From Verrucomicrobiota bacterium (GTDB taxonomy: Bacteria; Verrucomicrobiota; Verrucomicrobiae; Chthoniobacterales; UBA10450), in the NCBI GenBank assembly GCA_005887855.1, contig VBQB01000125.1, forward strand, positions 1 to 10,861: a stretch of DNA of 10,861 nucleotides, given 5' to 3'. The notes beneath the pieces are model-generated. The model was not told where the DNA came from. It did no database searches and worked only from the letters and a program-made list of their open reading frames with translations. The position numbers and the translations under genes are program-made. Positions 6,027 to 10,861 of this stretch are shown here, one piece after another. Each line of letters starts with the position of its first letter. Position 1 is the first letter of the stretch.

Positions 6027-7607
6027 ATGATGTCTTCCTCGTCACTCTGGCAGCGTTTTCAGAAGTATTTTTTGCACTACGGCGATCTCGATGTTTCCAT
6101 CGATATCAGCCGGATGAGATTTCCGGATGATTTCTTCGAGAAGATGCAGCCGCGGATCGAAAAGGCGTTCGCTGCGATGGAAGAGCTCGAATCGGGAGCG
6201 ATCGCCAATCCCGATGAGAAACGCATGGTTGGCCATTACTGGCTCCGCAATCCCGCGCTGGCACCAAGTGCACAATTTCGCGCTGACATCGAGGAAACGA
6301 ACAAGCGTATCAAACAGTTTGCGGCCGATGTTCACGCCGGAAAAATCGCAGCCGAAGACGGCAAACGATTCGAGCATGTGCTGCTAATTGGAATTGGCGG
6401 TTCGGCGCTCGGGCCGCAATTCGTGGCGGATGCGCTCGGATCGTCGCGCGATCCGATGGACATCTATTTTTTCGATAATACCGATCCGGATGGCTTCGAT
6501 CGCGTCTTCGACAAGATCGGCAATTACCTTTCGCAAACGCTCGTCGTCGTCATTTCGAAATCCGGTGGAACGAAGGAAACGCGAAATGGAATGGTCGAAG
6601 CGGAAACAAAATTTAAAGAGAATGGACTTCAATTCGCCAAACATGCCATCGCTGTGACCGGCGTGGGGAGCGAACTGGACAAATACGCCGAAAAGGATGG
6701 ATGGCTCGCCCGTTTCCCGATGCATGATTGGGTGGGTGGGCGGACGTCGGTGATGAGCGCGGTGGGACTTCTCCCGATGGCGCTGCAAGGTTTTGACGTT
6801 GACAGTTTCCGCGCGGGAGCGGCGGCAATGGACGAACGGACGCGCGCACGCGACGTAGGGCAAAACGCTGCGATGCTTCTGGCGTTAATGTGGTATTACG
6901 CCGGCAATGGCAAAGGCGAGAAAGATATGGTGATCCTGCCCTACAAGGACCGGCTGGCGTTGTTCAGCAAATATTTACAGCAGTTGGTGATGGAATCGCT
7001 AGGAAAAGAAAAGGATCTCGATGGACAAATTGTGCACCAAGGCATTGCTGTCTATGGCAACAAAGGCTCCACCGATCAGCACGCCTACGTTCAGCAGTTG
7101 CGCGATGGCCTGTTGAATTTTTTCGTGACCTTCATCGAGGTGCGCAAAGGTCGGCATGGCGCGGCCGTTGAGGTCGAAGACGGCATTACGAGCGGCGATT
7201 ATCTTCAGGGATCTTTGCGCGGAACACGAAGTGCGCTTTATGAGAGCGGTCGTGAATCGATCACGTTGAGCATTCCGGAAGCGAACGCCTTTAACATCGG
7301 TGCGTTGATCGCGCTTTATGAGCGCGCTGTCGGCTTCTATGCGTCACTCGTCAATATCAATGCCTACGATCAACCTGGCGTTGAGGCCGGGAAAAAGGCG
7401 GCGACGAAATTGTTGCAACTTCAAAAACAAGGGCACGAGAAATTAACCTTTGGAGACGGGAAGACCGCTGAAGAGATTGCGCATTCCATCGATGCCGATC
7501 CGGAAGATGTGTTTCATGTGCTGCGGCATCTCGCGAGCAATGATTCGCATGTCCATGTCGTGGCGGGTAAGCAGGCGGTTGACGACAAGTTTTCGCTCAA
7601 GAAATAG
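6027..7607 (+). CDS. pgi: Glucose-6-phosphate isomerase
   Basis: Interconverts glucose 6-phosphate and fructose 6-phosphate in the cytoplasm (glycolysis and gluconeogenesis). The 526-residue protein has two SIS sugar-phosphate domains, with [14 protein letters not shown] at 119-132 and the phosphate-binding [13 protein letters not shown] at 173-185. [14 protein letters not shown] at 234-247 corresponds to the first PGI signature, with Thr where Phe or Tyr is usual. Catalytic candidates are Glu323 (MESLGK), His352 (STDQHAY) and Lys456 in the second signature [10 protein letters not shown]. It resembles the compact cyanobacterial-type enzymes more than the ~550-residue E. coli form. Residues about 472-526 after the catalytic Lys helix contain [20 protein letters not shown], which reads like a small winged-helix/HTH segment. 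Start codons at 6027 and 6030 are equally possible; the GGAA just upstream is a weak ribosome site. It lies 48 bp after the peptidase gene. Confidence 0.95.
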   Translation: MMSSSSLWQRFQKYFLHYGDLDVSIDISRMRFPDDFFEKMQPRIEKAFAAMEELESGAIANPDEKRMVGHYWLRNPALAPSAQFRADIEETNKRIKQFAADVHAGKIAAEDGKRFEHVLLIGIGGSALGPQFVADALGSSRDPMDIYFFDNTDPDGFDRVFDKIGNYLSQTLVVVISKSGGTKETRNGMVEAETKFKENGLQFAKHAIAVTGVGSELDKYAEKDGWLARFPMHDWVGGRTSVMSAVGLLPMALQGFDVDSFRAGAAAMDERTRARDVGQNAAMLLALMWYYAGNGKGEKDMVILPYKDRLALFSKYLQQLVMESLGKEKDLDGQIVHQGIAVYGNKGSTDQHAYVQQLRDGLLNFFVTFIEVRKGRHGAAVEVEDGITSGDYLQGSLRGTRSALYESGRESITLSIPEANAFNIGALIALYERAVGFYASLVNINAYDQPGVEAGKKAATKLLQLQKQGHEKLTFGDGKTAEEIAHSIDADPEDVFHVLRHLASNDSHVHVVAGKQAVDDKFSLKK

Positions 7608-7660
7608 CAAGGAGCGGCGGTTTCCGACCGCCAAGGCGATTGGGAAATCGCCTTTCCTTG
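7608..7660 (+). repeat. Compound REP-like element: two hairpins inside a closing stem, GGAG foot
   Basis: Directly after the pgi stop, GGAG (7611-7614) is followed by hairpin one, GGCGGT (7616-7621) with ACCGCC (7627-7632), and hairpin two, AAGGCGATT (7633-7641) with AATCGCCTT (7646-7654), loop GGGA. The outermost CAAGG (7608-7612) and CCTTG (7656-7660) are also complementary, so the single strand can fold as a three-way junction. No T-run follows. The layout, GGAG plus paired palindromes, is typical of REP-type elements. Confidence 0.65.
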
Positions 7661-7686
7661 TCGATTTGATAAGTTTGTGCCGGGAT

Positions 7687-8397
7687 ATGGCAAGTGCGGC
7701 TTCTGAAGATCGAAGTGATTCGTTGAGCGTTCCGTGGATCGACGCGGTTCGCTTTGTCCGGCAGCTCAGTCACGATCTTCGCAATCATCTAAACGCGATC
7801 GAGCTGCAATCGGCTTACATCAGTGAGCTGGATGCAGACCTAAAACTGAAACGCGAGATCGAGCGGTTGCGCGAAAATATCTCCAGGCTGACTGCAATCT
7901 TACAAAAGCTTTCGACGGGCGTGGGAGAGATCAAGCCCAACCTGATTTCGTATGAAGCGGCCGATTTTGTCGAGGACCTGCGCAAGAAAATTGCGCATGA
8001 CTTTCCGAATGAAAGCACAGAGGTCAACTGGGAAGGTGAGACGGGCGATTCGGTCTTGAATATCGACCCTCAATTGTTACAGCAGGCGTTCATCGAACTT
8101 TTTGCCAACGCTTTTCAACACGACCGCGGCAAGGGTGCGCTTGCCGCAATGGCCAGGATCGACAAGAACCGATTCGTCTTTGCGCTGCGTGAGCCGAAAG
8201 CGCGATTCGAATTATCGACCGAAAACTGGGGACGCGAACCGCTGCGGACAATCAGCCAGGGCCATTATGCCCTTGGACTAAATCGGGTGCGCGTTATCGT
8301 TGAAGCTCACGGTGGCGAAATGCATGCACATTATGATTCAAAAGGTCCGACGCTGGTTACGACGCTTACCTTGCCATTGTCGCAAGAGCGAGGTTGA
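7687..8397 (+). CDS. Small cytoplasmic sensor histidine kinase with degenerate ATP-binding domain
   Basis: A 236-residue protein without signal peptide or membrane segment. Residues about 18-80 form a dimerisation/phosphoacceptor helix pair with the H-box QLSHDLRNHLN and phosphoacceptor candidate His29. Residues about 90-232 resemble HATPase_c: an N-box ELFANAFQH with Asn141, and a late ALGLNRVRVIVEAHGGEM block (G2-like) followed by TLVTTLTLP. The D-box/G1 motif (DxGxG) expected between them is missing; VFALREPKARF stands there. There is no PAS, GAF or other input domain, so the signal must come from a partner or from the N-terminal 17 residues. It is followed after 69 bp by an NtrC-type regulator on the same strand, its obvious partner. 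ATG at 7687 is chosen because upstream in-frame codons overlap pgi in another frame and the repeat element. It might act as kinase or mainly as phosphatase. Confidence 0.85.
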   Translation: MASAASEDRSDSLSVPWIDAVRFVRQLSHDLRNHLNAIELQSAYISELDADLKLKREIERLRENISRLTAILQKLSTGVGEIKPNLISYEAADFVEDLRKKIAHDFPNESTEVNWEGETGDSVLNIDPQLLQQAFIELFANAFQHDRGKGALAAMARIDKNRFVFALREPKARFELSTENWGREPLRTISQGHYALGLNRVRVIVEAHGGEMHAHYDSKGPTLVTTLTLPLSQERG

Positions 8398-8405
8398 AGC
8401 GGAAC

Positions 8406-8460
8406 GTAGCATCGCCTTCCAGCCGATATCCGGGCTTCATCGGCAGGGACGCCGATGCTA
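8406..8460 (+). repeat. REP-like nested hairpin element with GTAG foot at kinase-regulator junction
   Basis: GTAG (8406-8409) begins the element. TAGCATCG (8407-8414) pairs perfectly with CGATGCTA (8453-8460), and an inner pair GCCGAT (8422-8427)/ATCGGC (8439-8444) forms a second stem with an 11-base loop. The element fills most of the 69-base gap between the kinase stop and the regulator start. An ATG inside its right arm (8455) is in frame with the regulator, which is one reason to prefer the ATG at 8467. Confidence 0.6.
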
Positions 8461-8466
8461 TTCAAT

Positions 8467-9861
8467 ATGAAGACAAACGACCGTCGTATCCTGATCATTG
8501 ATGACGAGCGCCCGATTCTCGTGACGCTGGAGGCGCTTCTCGCGCGGCGTGGTTATCAGGTCGACACCGCTCCCACCGCTTCCCAAGGATTGAATTTGCT
8601 CAAGTCCAAATCTCCCGCGCTCGTTTTGCTCGATCTCCAATTACCGGACGCAGAAGGATTGGAAATGCTCGACCGAATCAAAACAGAACTCCCGGAAATC
8701 CAGGTAATTATTTTGACCGCGCACGACTCATTGCACAATGCGATCGAGTCGATCAAACGAGGCGCTTACCACTTCATCAGCAAACCGTACGCGCCCGAAG
8801 AACTGCTCAGCTTGGTGGAGAAGGCGTTGGAAAAACAGTCGCTCCTGCAGGAGACGGAAGAACTTCGGGAAAAAACGCAGCAACTCGAGAAACGCTTGGA
8901 AATCGCCGAGACGCGGCTGACGCCGATTTTCAAAAGCAAGGTGATGCAACAGATCGACGAATTGATCAACGCGATGGCGCCTTCCGAAGCAAATGTGCTC
9001 ATCGTCGGCGAGAGCGGTGTGGGCAAGGAAGTGATTGCGAATGTGATTCACGCACGCAGCCGACGTGCGGGAAAAATAATGGTGAAGCTGAATTGTGCGG
9101 CATTTCCGCAAACTCTGATCGAGGGCGAGCTTTTTGGTTACGTCAAAGGGGCGTTTACGGGCGCGATGAATGATTTTCCGGGAATGATTGCCGCGGCGAA
9201 TGGCGGCACACTTTTTCTCGACGAAATATCCGATATGCCTGCGGATTTGCAGACGCGGTTTTTGCGCGTGCTGCAGGAGCACGAGTATCGGCCTCTTGGA
9301 AGTATGCGCACAATGAAGGCCGACTTTCGTGTGATTGCTTCGACCAATCAGCCTATTGCGCAAGCCCTCTCCGAAAATCGTCTGCGCTCTGATTTGTACT
9401 ACCGGCTAAACACTTTCCAGATTGAGGTGCCCCCGCTCCGGGAGCGCAAGCAGGACATTCCGCCTCTGATCGCTTTATTTTTAAGACAATTTTCTCAGCA
9501 ACTTAACAAGCCAGAGCCGGCCATCGCGCCAGATGCTTTTCAAAAATTGCTCGATTACGCCTGGCCGGGAAATGTTCGGGAATTGCAAAATGCGATCGAA
9601 TACTCAGTCGTGCTGGCGCGGCAGGGCTTGATTGGCGTGAAAGAGCTGCCCACCGAAGTTCAACTGCCTGCCGTGTTGCAACAAGCAGAGCGCGGCGGTC
9701 CGCCGCGAACGGGTGTGCAAAGCCTGGACGATGTCGAGCGAAACACCATCCTTCAGGCGCTCGCGGAATGTCACGGCAACAAAAAAAAGGCAGCGGAACT
9801 TCTCGGGATCCAGCGTCCCACGCTCTACAACAAGATGAAGCGCTACGCGATCGAGTTCTGA
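8467..9861 (+). CDS. NtrC-family sigma-54-dependent response regulator
   Basis: A 464-residue transcription activator of classical REC-AAA+-Fis architecture. The receiver (about 6-118) has acidic pocket Asp12-Asp13, phospho-acceptor Asp56, Thr84 and Lys106. A charged coiled-coil-like linker spans about 120-150. The AAA+ domain (about 152-385) has Walker A GESGVGKE (181-188), the sigma-54-contacting GAFTGA loop (228-233), Walker B TLFLDE ending at Asp252-Glu253, and RSDLYYRLN with likely arginine fingers Arg307/Arg313. The C-terminus (about 421-464) is a Fis-type HTH, including NKKKAAELLGIQRPTLYNKM. All catalytic motifs are intact, so it should activate RpoN-dependent promoters when phosphorylated by the upstream kinase. 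Whether it controls nitrogen genes cannot be read from the protein; the adjacency to glnD is suggestive only. ATG at 8467 is preferred to 8455. No Shine-Dalgarno site is visible. Confidence 0.95.
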   Translation: MKTNDRRILIIDDERPILVTLEALLARRGYQVDTAPTASQGLNLLKSKSPALVLLDLQLPDAEGLEMLDRIKTELPEIQVIILTAHDSLHNAIESIKRGAYHFISKPYAPEELLSLVEKALEKQSLLQETEELREKTQQLEKRLEIAETRLTPIFKSKVMQQIDELINAMAPSEANVLIVGESGVGKEVIANVIHARSRRAGKIMVKLNCAAFPQTLIEGELFGYVKGAFTGAMNDFPGMIAAANGGTLFLDEISDMPADLQTRFLRVLQEHEYRPLGSMRTMKADFRVIASTNQPIAQALSENRLRSDLYYRLNTFQIEVPPLRERKQDIPPLIALFLRQFSQQLNKPEPAIAPDAFQKLLDYAWPGNVRELQNAIEYSVVLARQGLIGVKELPTEVQLPAVLQQAERGGPPRTGVQSLDDVERNTILQALAECHGNKKKAAELLGIQRPTLYNKMKRYAIEF

Positions 9862-9863
9862 GT

Positions 9864-9886
9864 GTAACACAGGCTTCCAGCCTGTG
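9864..9886 (+). repeat. REP-like hairpin after the response regulator gene
   Basis: CACAGGCT (9868-9875), loop TCC and AGCCTGTG (9879-9886) make a perfect 8-bp stem starting six bases after the regulator stop codon. GTAA (9864-9867) occupies the foot where other copies have GTAG. The following sequence is GGGCTTCGTTC, with no T-run, so the hairpin is not a convincing intrinsic terminator, though it could stabilise the 3' end of the transcript. Confidence 0.6.
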
Positions 9887-10019
9887 GGCTTCGTTCACTT
9901 CGTTCCTTCTGTTGAAGCGCAAAAAAACTTTGAACAGACGTTAACGAAGAAAATGAAGCCGTGTGAGCACAATTCGGCGCCGCACAACGGCAGACCGTCG
10001 CCCAGTTGAAATCTAATAA

Positions 10020-10044
10020 GTCGGCGCGGGTTGCTCGCGCAGAC
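10020..10044 (+). repeat. GC-rich hairpin upstream of glnD
   Basis: GCGCGGG (10024-10030) and CTCGCGC (10034-10040) pair over 7 bp (one G-T wobble) around loop TTG. GTC (10020-10022) and GAC (10042-10044) extend the stem past one mismatch. It has the same short-loop plan as the other spacer hairpins but no clear GTAG word. Confidence 0.45.
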
Positions 10045-10060
10045 ATCGTAAAGGACACAT

Positions 10061-10135
10061 TTTGGATTTTGAATTTTCGATTTTAGATTGAGTGGTAGAG
10101 CGATCGGCGATCAGCAATTCCAAATCTGAAATTTA
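10061..10135. repeat. Low-complexity word repeat abutting the glnD start
   Basis: A run of related words TTTGGATTTT, GAATTTTC and GATTTTAGATT, then CGATCGGCGATCAGC, then CCAAATCTGAAATTT, which is roughly the reverse complement of the opening words. It ends at the glnD ATG, so this gene's translation start has no room for a normal Shine-Dalgarno site. The AT-rich part could supply promoter elements (TAGATT at 10084-10089 is a possible -10), but this is speculative. Confidence 0.45.
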
Positions 10136-10861
10136 ATGTCCCGGCATCTCGAGCAAGTTCTGGCGCATGCGGAGAATCAGCTCGCTGCTATGGGCGCAAG
10201 GCGTCCCACTGAGGTCCTCCCTCTTTACAAGAAATTTCTCAAGGTCGAAGAGCATCGGCTACGCCTGAAACATCAAGCCGGGGGCGGTGGTCGCGAAATT
10301 TGTGCGCGCCGGGCCGAGCTTGTCGATGTTTTGTTACAATACGTTTTCGGCGCTGCGGCCACCGCTGCTCATGGCGACGAGGCGTCCGGGACTCCGCTTG
10401 CATTGATTGCGCTTGGCGGATATGGCCGTGGCGAACTCAATCCGTTTAGCGATGTCGATGTCATGCTTCTGCATCGTCAGGGCAGTAGAAAAATTTCGCC
10501 TCATCTCGAGGAAATGGTGCAGCAGGTCCTCTATCTGCTCTGGGACAGCGGCTTCAAGGTTGGACATTCTACGCGCTCGACCAAAGAAGCGATTACGCAG
10601 GCCAATCACGACATGCTGACCAAAACCGCCATGCTCGAATCGCGTTTTCTCGCAGGCGACGCGGAGCTGGCGCAAGAGTTTCGCGAGCAATTCCGTTCGA
10701 AGTGCGTGGAAGGACACGAACGGGAATATGTCGAAATGCGAATGCACGATCAGGTCGCGCGGCACAAGAAATTCGGCGACAGCGTTTACCTCCAGGAACC
10801 CCATGTAAAGAGCGGATGTGGCGGACTTCGCGATTATCAAAATCTCCTTTGGATGACCTAT
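10136..10861 (+). CDS. glnD: PII uridylyl-transferase/uridylyl-removing enzyme GlnD, 3'-truncated by window edge
   Basis: Bifunctional glutamine sensor that uridylylates PII signal proteins when glutamine is low and de-uridylylates them when it is high. The 242 visible residues cover the nucleotidyltransferase domain: GGYGRGELNPFSDVDVMLL from Gly94, with metal-binding Asp106 and Asp108 in the SDxD motif. The downstream KVGHSTRSTKEAI, LTKTAMLESRFLAGD and VKSGCGGLRDYQNLLW blocks match the corresponding E. coli GlnD segments. The frame is open at the right edge; the HD domain and ACT domains, expected in a protein of roughly 900 residues, lie outside the window. With the ATG at 10136 the Gly-Gly motif falls at about the same residue number as in E. 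coli, which supports this start. It is 274 bp after the NtrC-type regulator, in the same direction, and could have its own promoter. Confidence 0.93.
   Translation, partial: MSRHLEQVLAHAENQLAAMGARRPTEVLPLYKKFLKVEEHRLRLKHQAGGGGREICARRAELVDVLLQYVFGAAATAAHGDEASGTPLALIALGGYGRGELNPFSDVDVMLLHRQGSRKISPHLEEMVQQVLYLLWDSGFKVGHSTRSTKEAITQANHDMLTKTAMLESRFLAGDAELAQEFREQFRSKCVEGHEREYVEMRMHDQVARHKKFGDSVYLQEPHVKSGCGGLRDYQNLLWMTY

Noticed and set aside
7450..7686. Long upstream extension of the kinase frame starting at 7450
   Set aside because: It overlaps the end of pgi in another frame and runs through the hairpin element; it has no recognisable domain.
8455..8466. ATG at 8455 as start of the response regulator
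   Set aside because: It lies inside the right arm of an inverted repeat; receiver domains normally begin a few residues before the first strand, which fits 8467.
9864..9900. Rho-independent terminator after the response regulator
   Set aside because: The 8-bp hairpin is good but no T-run follows; better explained as one of the dispersed hairpins.
10095..10112. GTAG followed by GATC...GATC upstream of glnD as another REP copy
   Set aside because: A four-base stem in a low-complexity repeat is not distinguishable from chance.
9862..10135. Sigma-54 promoter, tRNA or small RNA gene in the spacer before glnD
   Set aside because: No GG-N10-GC pair of proper spacing with flanking consensus and no cloverleaf could be found by eye.
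1..10861. CRISPR array, insertion sequence or prophage
   Set aside because: No regular direct repeats with spacers, no transposase or phage genes, and all genes have ordinary chromosomal roles.

Overview
This 10.9 kb window looks like soil Verrucomicrobiota, most likely Chthoniobacterales/Spartobacteria (Candidatus Udaeobacter-like). The strongest evidence is a pair of minus-strand pseudopilin genes matching the lineage-restricted 'Verru_Chthon cassette' families. Moderately GC-rich, SD-poor genes separated by short hairpin-bearing spacers fit the same picture. The lineage call is from recognition, not a database search.

Layout. Positions 1-1226 (minus strand) hold two genes of a Verru_Chthon pseudopilin cassette: a D-type protein (384-1226) followed downstream by a B-type protein (1-279, cut by the window edge). 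Positions 1462-1971 (minus) encode a small secreted DUF4440/SnoaL-like protein with an internal 10-residue tandem duplication. A divergent 297 bp spacer follows. From 2269 to the right edge everything is on the plus strand: NADP-dependent isocitrate dehydrogenase (icd), a secreted S9 prolyl-oligopeptidase-type peptidase, glucose-6-phosphate isomerase (pgi), a small cytoplasmic histidine kinase with a degenerate ATP-binding domain, an NtrC-type sigma-54-dependent response regulator, and the N-terminal third or so of GlnD (PII uridylyl-transferase/uridylyl-removing enzyme).

How the genes may work together. icd supplies 2-oxoglutarate, the carbon/nitrogen signal sensed by PII. GlnD modifies PII in response to glutamine. 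The NtrC-like regulator with its kinase sits directly before glnD. The right half could therefore be a carbon/nitrogen regulatory neighbourhood, but the kinase has no PAS domain and is not a standard NtrB, so the link to nitrogen is only inference.

The most unusual material is between the genes. Nearly every spacer carries one or two short hairpins built on the same plan: 6-8 bp arms, usually a 3-5 nt loop, and in several cases a GTAGC or GGAGC word at the 5' foot. The arm sequences differ from copy to copy. This resembles REP elements mobilised by RAYT (TnpA-REP) transposases. A second kind of spacer material is a degenerate low-complexity 'word' repeat (GATC/GATTTT/AATCAC-type), seen at four places. 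One of these runs into the apparent N-terminus of the D-type pseudopilin and another abuts the glnD start codon. No tRNA, rRNA, CRISPR array, insertion sequence or convincing Rho-independent terminator was found.
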